Assembly: GCA_013400975.1 (NCBI GenBank)
Contig: WBMZ01012724.1
Coordinates: forward strand, 1-64,000
DNA: 64,000 nt
DNA from: Atrichornis clamosus
Taxonomy: Eukaryota; Chordata; Aves; Passeriformes; Menuridae
Direction: 5' to 3'
This document shows, piece by piece, positions 1 through 11,224 of this stretch (within the stretch, counting starts at the first letter, position 1; every line of letters begins with the position of its first letter). Below the pieces are notes generated by a model. It was not told where the DNA came from. It searched no databases and saw only the letters and a program-made list of their open reading frames with translations. Made by a program: the position numbers and the translations under genes.

Positions 1-150
1 GTCCCGGGGCCGTCCCGGGGCCGGTGCGCGGCATGGCGGGGCTGCCCGGCGCCGCGCGCGCCCGGAGCGCCTCCCCGGGCTCCCCCCCGGCCCTGGACGG
101 CTCCTTCCTGCGCTCGCCGCTCGGGGGGCTCATGGGCGCCCAGGCTGTGA
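1..150 (+). promoter_or_regulatory. PLLP: GC-rich 5' end of PLLP, edge of a CpG-rich promoter
   Basis: The first 150 bases are very GC- and CpG-rich, beginning with two copies of a GTCCCGGGGCC-like unit directly before the start codon. This looks like the 3' part of a CpG-island promoter whose upstream half is outside the window. No TATA box is visible in the 32 bases available. Confidence 0.55.
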
Positions 151-2394
151 GTACCGGGGAGGGGGCACGGCGGAGCGGGGAGGGAGGGTATCACTCTGAT
201 GCTTTTCTTCACGGCCCTGGATGGAAACAGCTCGGATTCCCTATGGCTGCCACCCTGACCCCATCTCCGCTGACTAATCCTAGTTATTCCCTAACTATGA
301 GACGCTGCAGCTCCCTCTCTCCTCTCTCCCTCTCTAAAGCCAGAGGAAAATGCGGTTTCTCGTCCTCATACCCTTGGCCATTTGTAACTCCGCTCAACGC
401 CTGACAGTTCCCCGTGCCAGGCACGGACTGATCCACGTGGGCATCTCCACAGGGCACAGCCAGTGGGTCGGGGGGTGTGCGAAGCACAGTGACTCCAGCT
501 GAGGTGTGCTGGGGTTGCTCATGGGGCTCTCACGCTCCCTGGACACTCCCAGCTCTGCAGGTTGCCCTCTCAGGCTTTGGCGGCCGCTCTCAGACGAGCC
601 TAAGGGTCTTTGCACCGTCAAAGCGAGCAGCTGCATCACCGCCCCATTGCTTCCACATCATGTTCAGCTGCGTCCAGGGCCACCTGTGACCAGCCCCAGG
701 GCTTGCCCACGCTGCTGCCCCGCTGCGTGGGAGCCTGTTCGCTCGTCCCCTCTCCTCGGGGCAGCGCTGGGAGGGCAGCAGGGGGATATGCCCTGAACAA
801 CCACTGTGAAACAGCTGGCAGAGACCTCGCTCCTCGCTCCACATTCCAACCCCTGCGCATGGCTGAGCTGGTTGTGACACAGGGACAAACGCTGGGGGAA
901 GTGACTGGGAAGGATCCTGCCGGGGGTGCCTTGTAGAAGCGTCAGGAAAGAGAGGTAGAAGACCAGCAGCAGGGACCTTTCAACTGTGCAGCTGGTCCCA
1001 CCTCTCCAGCCCCTTGCTCAGGCCATACAATTAAACATGCTCCTGCTTTCCCCTGCCAGCAGCCAGAGCAGGGCAGCTCACACATGCCACCTCCCACTCC
1101 TGCAGGAGCCCCCCTATACATGTTTCTCCCCAGCACATATTTTGTGATCACGAGTGTTAGAAATGGATGTGACAGACAAGGAGGCATTGTCGGGGCAGCC
1201 GAGCACCAGGGCGTTGTACGCGGGCAGGACAAAGGCTGTTGTGTTTCTTCCATGACAATAAGTGATGTGGGCTCACACACAGAGCAGAGCGGCTTTCCAA
1301 GGGGCAGAGCGGCTTTCCAAGGAGCCCTTCTCCTCCCCCGTGTGCCCCTGCTTTCCTGGAGCGAGGCGAACCCAACTGCTGTTGGTGCTGGTGAGCCCAG
1401 GCTTGTGGGTGATGTTCTGTGTTCCACGTGCAGGAACCAGCCCCTGAGCACGTTCCCTGTTTCTCCCCACAGGTGCTTGGTTTGCTGGTGTGGTCTCTCA
1501 TCGCCGCCACAACGTACCACCTCCACGCGGCATACGGCTGGGTGATGTTTGTGTCCCTCTTCTTCTGGATACTCACGGTCCTTTTCTTCGTGACTTACCT
1601 CTTGCAGCTTCATCAGAAGTTCTACATGATCCCCTGGCCCCTCGTGGTGTGTAGCCAAGAGGGAATGAGTAGGGGGTCCCAAGTGGGAAACATTTCAAAG
1701 AGATGGTCTGAGACGGCTTCAGGCTCTTCTGGGCTCATGGAACAAAGTGCCCTGCACTTTGCACAATGGCATTGTTTCATTCTGCCCCTCAATTGCTTAG
1801 AAAATGCTCAAAACAGAAAGTCCTACATCAATCTAGAAAGTTAGAGCCACCACGTCACTGCTGCAGTCGTGGTGTCAACCAAAAACCTCTCAGCACAACC
1901 TGGGGAGCATTTAATGTGATGTTAACCAGACGTTTGATCCCAGTATGAGGGGCTGGACCCTTTTTCTCTGTTTCTCTTGGGGAATGGGGAGGAACATAAA
2001 ACTGAGCCTTTTGCTCTTCTCTCACCCCAACATTCACGAGCCTGAGCCCAGACCTCACAACTCTGTCTTTGCTCTCCCCAGCTGATGATCTACAACGCTG
2101 TGGCCACCGTCCTGTACATCACCGCCTTCGTGACGTGCGCGGCCGCCGTGCAGCCGACGTCCTGGCGGCAGTGGGACTACAACCGGAGAGCCGCGGCCTC
2201 CGTAAGTCCTGGCGGGCAGGTGAGGGCCGGGGGGCTGGGGCGGCCGCCATGGTCACACATGGGCTGTGCTCCTCTTCCAGTTCTTCGCCTGTCTCACGAT
2301 GATCACCTACGGGGTGAGCACCTTCTTCAGCTTTCGCGCCTGGAAAGGGCTCGGCAGCAACGCGGCCACCAGCCAAGTGACGGACCACGCGTGA
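33..2394 (+). CDS. PLLP: Plasmolipin, four-exon MARVEL-domain proteolipid (complete CDS)
   Basis: Four coding exons join in frame: 33-146, 1473-1646, 2082-2201 and 2281-2394 (stop TGA), all phase 0 with GT-AG borders, giving 173 residues (human about 182). The start is the first ATG in the GC-rich first exon. Four hydrophobic segments are visible at about residues 39-55, 61-84, 97-119 and 137-158, with short polar ends facing the cytosol, which is the tetraspan MARVEL layout. Exon 2 carries the stretch YGWVMFVSLFFW and the motif YMIPWPLV that I recognise from mammalian plasmolipin. The C-terminus has GSNAATSQ, also typical of the family. The family acts in myelin and in apical/endosomal membranes of epithelia, organising lipid-rich domains. 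It converges on ARL2BP, as in human 16q13. The residues before TM1 are Gly/Ala/Pro-rich and diverged from mammals. The identification is firm; function is from the family. Confidence 0.96.
147..1472 (+). other. PLLP: PLLP intron 1
   Basis: It begins GTGAGT and ends with a pyrimidine tract and CCCCACAG. It contains a perfect 20-bp tandem pair (1284-1323, unit beginning GCAGAGCGGCTTTCC, last base differing). I see no other gene in it; open frames here on either strand have no recognisable protein similarity. The remaining PLLP introns are 1647-2081 and 2202-2280 and hold nothing further. Confidence 0.8.
1284..1323. repeat. Two-copy 20-bp tandem repeat
   Basis: The unit GCAGAGCGGCTTTCCAAGGG occurs twice head to tail inside PLLP intron 1, the second copy ending in A instead of G. 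It looks like a small local duplication. Confidence 0.85.
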
Positions 2395-2887
2395 GGAGCG
2401 GACAGCAAAGCCCGTCCACGGGCCACCCTGGGTCACAGGCTTGGTGGCTCGGAGCCTCGTGTGCCACCAGGGCTCGTTTTGGGACCAGCCTGTGCTGGCA
2501 GCAGTGGTCAGCACCGGGTCACGTGGACGCTGCCCTGTGGTTTCTGATGATGCTTCCAGCCCACAGCACAACCCCACCGGCAGCTGCGCCGGGGGACGCG
2601 GACTCGCTGGGGCTGCAGCTCCTGCTCATCCTTGGGGGTCACCCAGATCCTCGCTGGAGCAGCTCCACTGAGGGGGCTCAGCCAGCTTGGCACACTCCAA
2701 TACTAAAATTCACTAAACCAAGCCCAGGCTCCCTTCCCTGCTCATTCACAGCTACAGTGTAAGTAATTGCAATTAACGGGATGCAGAAATGGTGGCAGAG
2801 CTGGAAGATGGGAGGTGAAGTAAAGGAAGCAGTAGTAACTGCTCTTGTATTGATTTCTAACAATTTGAATACAAATTTTATGCTTTA

Positions 2888-2893
2888 AATAAA
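2888..2893 (+). terminator. PLLP: Poly(A) signal AATAAA of PLLP
   Basis: A canonical AATAAA lies about 500 bases after the PLLP stop codon and is the first one downstream, so the 3' UTR is about 2395-2910. Cleavage would be expected 10-30 bases later. Confidence 0.75.
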
Positions 2894-3715
2894 ACATTCC
2901 TAAATTCAGCACTGGAATCTGTCATGAGAAAGTTTGTCTTAAGAGAAGGCAGCATGCACAGCATGGCAGGGGCAGCAGAGATGTCACTGCAGAGGTGACT
3001 GTCCCTTCCCACTCCACGTGGGTTTTATACCTGGCTATGGAAGGAACAAGTCCACAGGGTTCAGCTCTCGTTGCCTTATGCACACACGGGCTCCGAGTGT
3101 GCATCCAAGACCACAAGAACATGAACGAGGTGCCAAGGCTTTGATCACTCCTTCCTCCTGGCTCACCCTCAGAGTTCACCTAATTGACCAGCAAGTCAAT
3201 TTTGCCCATTAGCTGTAGGCTCTTTTCAGAAGTTACAGTCCAGTCTGCAAAAGCTCTGGGAACACAGGCAGGATCAGCGCCTCGGGAGAGGGAAGAACCA
3301 CACTGCTCCCCTGTGCTACAGACCACAAATTCACCTTTGGGTGTTTGTCAGAACTAGAAGTGATGCCCAGCCAGGCAGAGCAGCTTTTCCTTTCACATCC
3401 TCCTTGTACAAGCTAATAAAGGTAGATTAAGTGAGTTCAAAAGCTGGTGCATGGTGAGCTACACTGCAAATCTTACTGCATGCTCTGCATGGGAGAAGTT
3501 TTGCCAGGTTGTCTGCAGAGGCAGGCTCAGGAAATGGAACTGCATTGATGGAAGTGAGAACTGAAAAGGAACTGGACACATGGCATTAGCCCCTGACAGA
3601 TCTGCCTTTATTTGGTTGTCAATGAGTAAATCAAGGGTCAAGTTTCCACAATTATGAATATATAGACATATATAAAAATCAGGAACAGTAAGAGAATTTT
3701 AAAAAAATTAATAAT

Positions 3716-4454
3716 AATTAACATGGTAGGTCATTACCAAATTCCACAGAACAGGTCTTAGTAGAAAGTTTACTTATAAATACTGGTGAAGGACACCAGC
3801 CTCAGCTTTCCAAACCCTGACATGTTCCAAATTAGTTTTGTTAGCATTTCTCCAGATTCAACTACATCACCAGGCAACTGAGGCTGCAGAATCTACATCT
3901 CTCTGGGAAGAATGGGACCAAAAAGATTATGTGCTGTTCTTATAAAGCAGCCAATGGCTGATCAGCAGGAATTCTGTCTTGGGACCTTGTGAACTACTTC
4001 CCTGCATGCACTGACTTCTCAATTAAAACCATGGTGCTGAGAATTGAGCACTTTTTATTGCCTAAGGCCAGGCTGGATGGGATTCTGAGCAACCTGGTCT
4101 CGTGGAAAGTGTCCCTGCCCATGGTAGGGGGGTTGGAACTGGATGATCTCCAGTTAAGCAATGCTGCTGCAGGAACAGAGGGAATAAACTGTTCTCTGTG
4201 TTCAGCAGAGACAGGACAAAGAACAACGAGCTCAAACTGCAGCTCAGGCACTTTATATCAGACTATAAAAGGCTCCTGCAGCAGCAACAGTTGGGCACTG
4301 CAGAAAACCGCCCAAACCACGGCAGCTTCTAAGAAGATCCTGACAGACACGTTAGGAGAAGTTTGGGCAGAGCTGGGGAAGGGAAGGCTGCCTTTCACTG
4401 TCTCTTTCATCCACTTTGTAAAAGGGTATAAAAATTCCAGGAAGTTTTGATTTC
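3716..4454 (+). repeat. Copy 1 of a 0.74-kb direct duplication
   Basis: This segment aligns along nearly its whole length with 7522-8261 in the same orientation. Long shared blocks cover the start (ACATGGTARGTCA), the middle (GCAGCCAATGGCTGATCAGC) and the end (GACAGACACGTTAGGAGAAG). Copies differ by substitutions and small indels, and an unrelated stretch of roughly 100 bases sits between the CR1 piece and the last third. It contains a CR1-like segment at about 4050-4153. It may be an old segmental duplication or two copies of an unrecognised dispersed repeat. Confidence 0.85.
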
Positions 4455-4824
4455 ATCCCCTGGAGAGGGGCCCACAGTCCCAGCCCTGCACCACTACCCT
4501 CCGAGCTGCCAGTGGAGCTGAGTCCCCTCCCCTCTGACCCCACCATCTCTTGGGAATTGCTGCTTTCCACCTCTGAAATTTGAATAGAGCTTGCTTAAAA
4601 TACAACAGAACTCCCTTCAGAATGACTTATTTAATGGTTTAATGAAGTCACCACTAGTGCACTGCTTAAGTCCAGACTTCGACCTTCTTTTTCCTAGAAA
4701 CATGGAAGAAAAAGAAATCTGTGACTCCACACTGTTTTGGAATAAGCAGTTCAAAACTGAAACAGGCAATACATTCTCTGTTTGCTGCATCAAATCAATA
4801 TAAAATTACTTGTTACTTGAGCAT

Positions 4825-4935
4825 CTGTGATTGAATGTCCAAGGATGAAGACTCCAAAACCTCTCTAGGCAAGCAGTGACAGTGCTCAGAAACCCTCACA
4901 GTGAAAAAATGTTCCCTTCTGTTCAGCTGGAAAAC
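4825..4935 (-). mobile_element. CR1 LINE fragment (minus orientation)
   Basis: Read on the minus strand the segment contains TTTTTTCACTGTGAGGGTTT followed by TGCTTGCCTAGAGAGGTTTTGGAGTCTTC-like text, the familiar CR1 stretch near its 3' end. It gives a short open frame preceded by a TTCCAG, which could be mistaken for a terminal exon of ARL2BP. Confidence 0.7.
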
Positions 4936-5191
4936 AACATTCACAGATGCAGGAAGTGTGTGTTTCTGAACAGCTGCTCCACACCGCAGCTTCATTCATA
5001 TTTTCTAGAAATTATTAAATGTGCAGTTTGAGTTTAAAAAGCCACTCAGTAAAGTGATTTTCCTTTTGACTCTGGCACAGCTTTTGATTAAATGCTGTGA
5101 CCTACTGTAGTAACTCTATGGCACTCTCAGGTGGAGCTACAAAAGCCAACAGCCATTGTGCCAAGGAAAACAAACAATGTGACATACTCAC

Positions 5192-8100
5192 AGCTCTGTA
5201 TTCCAAGAACATTTCTTTGAAAGCCAGAAAGTCTGTAAATGTGAGAAGCAAATCAAATATATCACCTGGCATTTCATCTTTGTGCTGTCTGTAGAGAAAA
5301 AAAGTGGGGGAATGAGAAAATTGTGTGAGAAAAATTTGTTATTTTAAAATGGTACAAGGTCAAAAAGGACAAGTAGAACAGTATCAAAATTTAAACAAGA
5401 ATGTTACTACAGGTGTATCATATAGCAAAATTGCAGCCAAGCATTATGGTGCAGTATTTCCAATCCAAGGACATAATTACATTTATCTATATCCAAGACC
5501 TAAGAGTATCACATCAGTGCTTCAAAACCAGACCTGTAAGTCAAATGGAATAATACTCAACTAGTATTTCTCTATTTATTTATCTTGAGCACTGGAACAG
5601 CCAGACAGTCCCTTGGAACATGAGAAAGGTTGGGGAGGGGCAGAGATGCTCATCCACAGACCTTAAGAATGATTACTGACATTACTTAGTAGAGGACTTG
5701 TGATTAAAACATTTTGGAAGAAAGGCTCTGTACTTCCATGTCAGAAAATTTCAACAAGATTTTGTCAGCAGCCAAGGGTTTGGTTTTTGTTTCTGGTTTT
5801 TGTTTGTTTGTAAATTATTTATTTCTTAAAAAACATTCTCCTTCAAAAGGAGCTTTTCCTTAAACAGCCTGTTGTCTGCACTGTCTGCATTCACAGCAAT
5901 TTCCTAATGTCTTATTTAAGAAACATTAAAAATTAAACTGATTGCAAGATTTTAAGATACTCAGTTCCCTATTACACTTGATTTTCTTATTCAAGGTGAA
6001 AACCAGTGATCTTTCAAAAGCACTCTCTTCATGAAGCTGGTTAAGCTAAAGTGACCCAATGCAAAAGCTGACCACCAACCAAACTCTTCTCTGAACACTC
6101 TAATCAAAAATTGCAATAAAGGAATTTTATCACTGACTCTGAAACACAACCCGGCTACTGAAGTGCCTGGAAGAGATAAGACCCAACCTTTTAAGGGTCT
6201 GGCTTCAAAGTGACAAGAAGTATGAAAATCCTCCAGTGTTTTCATTATGGAGAGGCACATAAGGCACCCTCAACCAACAGCAAAGCAGAGACTTACTGCA
6301 ATGACACTGTGAAAGCAACCATATCAAACCCACGAATCCGATCAAGCAACTTCTCTTCAATGTATTTCTCTACTAAAGAGATCTGAAAAAAACCCAAACA
6401 AACCACCCCTGTAAGATCGTAACAGATTTCAGAAGCAGATTGCAAAACAGCATCCTTACAGTGACACCTTCTTGTCACTCTGCATGATCCTCACTTGACA
6501 CAACTGCAGATTCCTCAGTGGGCTGTTGCTGGTTCTGTTCTCACACCAGCCCTGAGGCACAGGGCTGAACTGACTGTTTGTATCTAGCAACAAATTATTT
6601 TAAACTCATTGAATGGTATTGACTAGTAGACTGGCCTAGTTTCTTGATTATGCTTTGCATGAAGAATGTGATTGAATTGTCCAGTACAACTGGAAAAGGA
6701 GACACTTTGTTTGCACACATGCTGAACACATTATTTCCTGCAGCAACAGGCCACATTTCTGTTCAGCTACACAACTCCCAAAAAACCTCGAGAAAATTTT
6801 GGGTGAAGCAACAAAAAAGGAACCTAAAGCTCCAGAAAAAACCTTTCTTGCTCACAGACCACGCCTGTGCTTCTGAAGGAGACAGAAGGCAGCACAGCAG
6901 GAATCGTGCTGGGATCTGCTCCATGTAAGTCCAGTACTTTATAAAGGGGGAACTGTATAAAAATAAAAAAGCAATACATATGAAAAAATAGGAAAAGGTC
7001 TTACATATTCATTAAAAATGTCAGTATAGATGAGCTTGTTTTCTTCTGAGTCATCAAACTCCTGGTAGTGCTTCTCCAAAAAATTCCTCTGTATAAACTG
7101 GAAATCATCATCTGGGCCACAAGAAAAATGCATCACAGTTACAAGTTCAGTCATTCTTTCTGTAACACAAACCCCACATTCACTGGTCACACGTGCAGAG
7201 TCTGTCACATCAGCACCACAGCTGCTGCCAAACCACCACTCCTGATCCATCTGTGATAGAGCAGAGGCTGCTGGTGGAGGATTACCAGAACAGTCCTCCT
7301 GCTCTATGTTTATTAATAAAGTTATTTATTCTGAATCCCTTTGTTCTGGCTCTCAAATCAGCAAAACATCTGTGTTTTTTTAGTAAGTGAAGACCTCTTC
7401 CCTAGAAGAATTCAAAGTGAGCTTTTTTTCCCCTGATTTTAAAAATAGTGGAACTCCCAGATTAATTTCCAATTGCCAAAGAATTTTTTTTCAGTTGTAG
7501 AAGAAAAGAAGAATAAAAATAAACATGGTAAGTCACCATGGAATTCCACAAAACAGATCTAAATAGAAAGTTGACTTATAAACACTGGTGAAGGACACCA
7601 CTCTCAGCTTTTCAAACCCTGACACGTTCCAAGTTAGTCAGCATTTCTCCAGATTTGACTACACCACCAGGCAACTGAGGCTGCAGAATCTACACCTCTC
7701 TGGGAAGGATCGGACTAAGAAAATTATGTGTTCTTATAAAGCAGCCAATGGCTGATCAGCAGGAATTCTGTCTTGGGACCTTGTGAACTACTTCCCTGCA
7801 TGCACTGACTTCTCAGTTAAAACCACGAGAATTGAGCACCTTTTATTGCCAAAGACCAGGCTGGATGGGATTCTGAGCAACCTGGTCTAGTGGAGAGTGT
7901 CCCTGCCCATGGCAGGGGTGTTCAATGGTCTTTAATGTCCCTTCCAACCCAAACCATTCTCTGATTCTATGACCATCTTTGTGCTTTAAGGCTGGATACA
8001 AAGAAGTAAGATCCCCCATCCTTGCAGCTTTCAGTGCTGGAATAGAACCAACTCTCAGTCTGCAGCTCAGGAACTTTAAATCAAAGTGCAAAAGGCTCCT

Positions 8101-10793
8101 GCAGCAGCAACAGTTGGGCACTGCAGAAAACTGCCCAGACAAATCATGGCAGCTTCTAAGAAGATCCTGACAGACACGTTAGGAGAAGTTTGGGCAGAGC
8201 TGGGGAAGGGAAGGTACCTCTCACAGTCTCTTCCATAAAAATCCCAGAAAGCTTTGATTTCTATGTGATAAGCACAAGAATCTTTACTGGTTTTTTAAGA
8301 AGCAGTGTATTGCACTGATGTGGAGAATAATTTTCAAGAGTTATAAGCACATTCTTGTGCAAACAGCACATGAAAGACTTTTGTGTATATTTTTCCTACA
8401 CTACCAGTTTAGGGGCTCATCAGAAGAAAGGAAGGAAAACTTCCAAGAAGCAGGCAGAAGCTATTTTAGCTCTGTATGTTGGCTAATTAATAGAAGAGCA
8501 GCTGGTAACATGCTTAGCACCCCTGATGTTTGTAAATACTTGCAGACCTTACCCATTATGATATCCTCCAGATAGCCAACAACTGCATCGAACTCATCAG
8601 AAGTCGTGGAGCTGAAAGCAATGAAAGACAGGACTGCATAAATATATATTTTGACCACAACAGAAATTAAAGTTAAAATTTAAAAGTGTTAACAAAAATC
8701 TAAGTACAAATAAACCCAGTAATTACAAGCTAACTGAATAACTTCCTAGTTTCAACCTACAAAATAATCCATGGCACTGATAAGAAGAATGCTCCATGGA
8801 GATTCTCAACAGGCCTATACTACATTTCCTCTCAGTAAGGTGTCTAATTGAAAAAAAGAATAAATGCTGTTTTACTGGCATTACTGTCAAGGTAATTTTA
8901 GTTCTGGTGCAAAAGGATGTAAAGAGTGTAATTAGAACAGCAAATTAAGCCTTTTCCAACCCACAAATCCCAGCTGCTACCACAGTTTCCCTTTTTTTCC
9001 CTGCGTTAACTGTACATGGTGATCACAGAACTGTAGACACTCTAGAGAATACTTTGAAACACTTGGTCTTGTAGAACCACTTAAACTGAATGTATACACA
9101 AGTATTACAAAACTGAAGAAACTTAAGTATTTTCCTTATGCAAGAAACATGCTTATGTGCTCCAAACAAATGGGATACTCTCCTAAAGTAATTCTATCAT
9201 GAACAAATATTAAGCACCGTTACAGATCTGAAGACATCCAAGAAAGAAACCTCTGGTACCAGCATCAGGAGTCTGGATCCCTCTGCTAAATCTATTATTG
9301 TGCAGCTTGCTCAGACACAGTAAATAATCCACAGGATCTCTCTGGTATTCACAGCTCATCTGTAGTGGGGGATGAACTCTTCCTATATTCTCCAGGAGAT
9401 GAAAGGCAAGCTTTTCTCACACATGAGGGAAACAAATCTCAAGGAAACAGGGACATTTGTCTTTAAGAAAAAAATTAGCTTCGATCAGTGAAAGCACCAT
9501 TTAAATTCAATTAATGCCTCTTTCTCTTCCAAATTTCTCTTTAGCAAGCAGAGCAGAACAGCCCTTCAGACTAAATTTTTAAAAGCTCATTAAAGTTATT
9601 TTGCTATTAGATAATACGCCAGTGAAATTAATCCAAGAGTAGTTTAACCGGCAGTTTAATTATAATCAGGCTCACTTTGATCAGGAAAAATTAAAGAGAT
9701 ATTTGATTTTAAAAGGTGTCTGATCACCAAGCGATATCCTAGCAACATTCCTGATCCTGGGAGATGAGCGAAGCCAAGGCAAGGCCTGGAACAGCCCGCG
9801 AGAGGGCGGCACACGGCCGGGAGCGGGGCTGGCACGGCCGGCCCGAGGGGACGCACCCGGGCTGCGGGCTCACTGCTTCCCTTGGCATGCAAGGGCAGGA
9901 GAATTTGCTATGGATAATTTCCACTCTTTTTCCCCCTCCCAATAAATGCTACTAGTGGTTTTATAGCTTATCCTATCAGCAACAGAAAAAGTATTAATTT
10001 AGACCCTGGTTTAAGTCTGCAAGGCAAGTAACGGAATTTTAACTGTTCCCAAAGACACCAATTCCATTTCTCTATACAACATATGCACATCCCCACACCT
10101 ACAGAGACACGTGCTCACCCAGCCTGTGGTTTCAGCCCCTGTCACCTCGTCAGACCCTGGCCAGCACAGCCTGTGCTGCCGAGGCAGTCCAGGCATGGGT
10201 CCATTTGTGAGAGGCTGAGTTAAACCCATGAGTGACAGAGCCACTGGCACACCCCCGTTTCTGCCACAAACCTTAGGAGAAGAGCGTGGCAGACAACTGT
10301 GGAGTGAAGCAGAGTCTTGGCATCTGCCAGGGTGAAATTTGGTTGAGGTCACCTCAAACGGTCTCAGGTTTAGAAGGAGCACACTCAAAACACGGAGGAG
10401 TAGTCTGCTCTCAGAACCCATAACATAAGACAACAAACACCCTTGAAAAGGAGAAGTTTGGAATTTAAAAGAACACCAAAAAAAAGTAATTTCCAGCCTT
10501 AAAGTGCTTGTTTTGAGCCCTCAGCCAGGACTACCTGGTGCTACACTGACCACAGTGATATTTAGTTTGACTTCACCTAAACTCTGCACTGATGCTATTC
10601 CTTCTTGGAGCTTTGCATTCTGCACCTTTGTTCTCCTAAGAGACAGAATCTACTAATCAGTGTGGTGCAAATTCATTCATGTAATTATATTCCTATTATT
10701 TTAATTAGCAATTAGTTTATTGAAAAGCTGACACATGAGAATGTAGCATACTCACGTGGCTACACCCAAATTTTCTCCATCAGAAGTCTCCAT
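5192..10793 (-). CDS. ARL2BP: ADP-ribosylation factor-like 2 binding protein (BART); last exon not located
   Basis: Five coding exons join in frame on the minus strand: 10793-10756, 8611-8553, 7111-7005, 6382-6297 and 5288-5192, 387 nt or 129 residues, all GT-AG. The protein begins METSDGENLGVA and continues with hallmarks of the BART domain: EFDAVVGYLEDIIM, QRNFLEKHYQEFDD, ENKLIYTDIFNEY, VEKYIEEKLL and TFTDFLAFKEMFLEYRA. BART is an all-helical effector that binds GTP-loaded ARL2 and ARL3, works in mitochondria, centrosome and cilia, and helps retain STAT3 in the nucleus. An in-frame TAG four codons upstream and the context ACAATGG fix the start. Human BART is about 163 residues, so roughly 30 C-terminal residues are missing; no convincing exon for them was found downstream. 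Some normally invariant positions differ (for example RIRGF, QQHKDEMPGD), suggesting faster evolution here. Gene identity is firm; completeness is not. Confidence 0.9.
7522..8261 (+). repeat. Copy 2 of a 0.74-kb direct duplication
   Basis: This is the partner of 3716-4454, about 3.8 kb away, inside the ARL2BP intron between the exons at 8553-8611 and 7005-7111. Here the CR1 piece keeps its terminal ATTCTATGA unit (about 7965), which is lost in copy 1. Copy 2 is therefore closer to the ancestral form in that part. Confidence 0.85.
7846..7972 (+). mobile_element. CR1 LINE 3' end (plus orientation)
   Basis: The text from GGCTGGATGGGATTCTGAGC through CCTTCCAACCCAAACCATTC to the terminal ATTCTATGA is the 3' end of a 5'-truncated CR1 non-LTR retrotransposon, the dominant bird LINE. 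There is no coding capacity. A related, tail-less stretch lies at 4050-4153. Confidence 0.85.
8612..10755 (-). other. ARL2BP: ARL2BP intron 1, with a CpG-rich patch
   Basis: The intron starts GTGAGT at 10755 and ends TTGCTTTCAG before 8611. It is AT-rich except for a sharply GC- and CpG-rich patch at about 9770-9885. No coding exon was recognised in it. Confidence 0.75.
9770..9885. promoter_or_regulatory. Isolated CpG-rich patch inside ARL2BP intron 1
   Basis: About 13 CpG dinucleotides fall in roughly 115 bases, surrounded on both sides by AT-rich, CpG-poor intron. The size is well below a standard CpG island. It could be an intronic enhancer, an alternative promoter or the remnant of a GC-rich repeat; nothing in the sequence decides between these. 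Confidence 0.35.
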
Positions 10794-11224
10794 TGTTCCT
10801 GCCTAACAAGACTGGAAGAGACAATCTGTATGTTGCTGCTGTTAGTGGTTATTTCTTCTTTTTGGCCAAAGTGCTACGAAATAACATGTAACTTTGCATT
10901 AATACAAATTCAATTGTTAAATTACCATACACTTCCCAAAGAGTGAATCAGGAGATGGATTTTAATTCTTAAACACGGGAATTTCAACTTCATGTTCTTC
11001 TGAAGTTACTGCTGTTTCTTTTCTGTAATAACCCAAATTCTCTAGCAACTTTCTCTGCCTATTCAGCAAACAGGCTCAAAATGCTACCAGTCCTTATAAA
11101 GGCGTTTCAGGTCACCTCTACATCTTTTCTCCTGAAACATCTATGACTAAGAAAGAAATGAAGCCAGGTAAGATGAAGATTCCACCCTGCTCCGGAGTGT
11201 CCCAGACCACTCTTTGGTTAGCGA

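Larger units (their letters stand above)
2915..5190. other. Region between PLLP and the last recognised ARL2BP exon
   Basis: This should hold the final ARL2BP exon and 3' UTR on the minus strand, but no segment matches the expected C-terminus convincingly. It contains copy 1 of a 0.74-kb duplication (3716-4454), a plus-strand CR1 tail inside it, and a minus-strand CR1 fragment at about 4825-4935. Minus-strand AATAAA signals that could end ARL2BP lie at 3612-3607 and 4059-4054. Nothing else is recognisable. Confidence 0.5.

Noticed and set aside
2922..3179. Minus-strand frames with EWEGTVTSAVTSL or EPGGRSDQSLGTS as the ARL2BP last exon
   Set aside because: Slight resemblance to the mammalian tail, but acceptor tracts are poor and no downstream AATAAA fits before the PLLP 3' end.
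4813..4995. Minus-strand frame preceded by TTCCAG, ending SSSLDIQSQMLK, as the ARL2BP last exon
   Set aside because: The underlying DNA is a CR1 fragment. The resemblance to the mammalian C-terminus is limited to a few residues.
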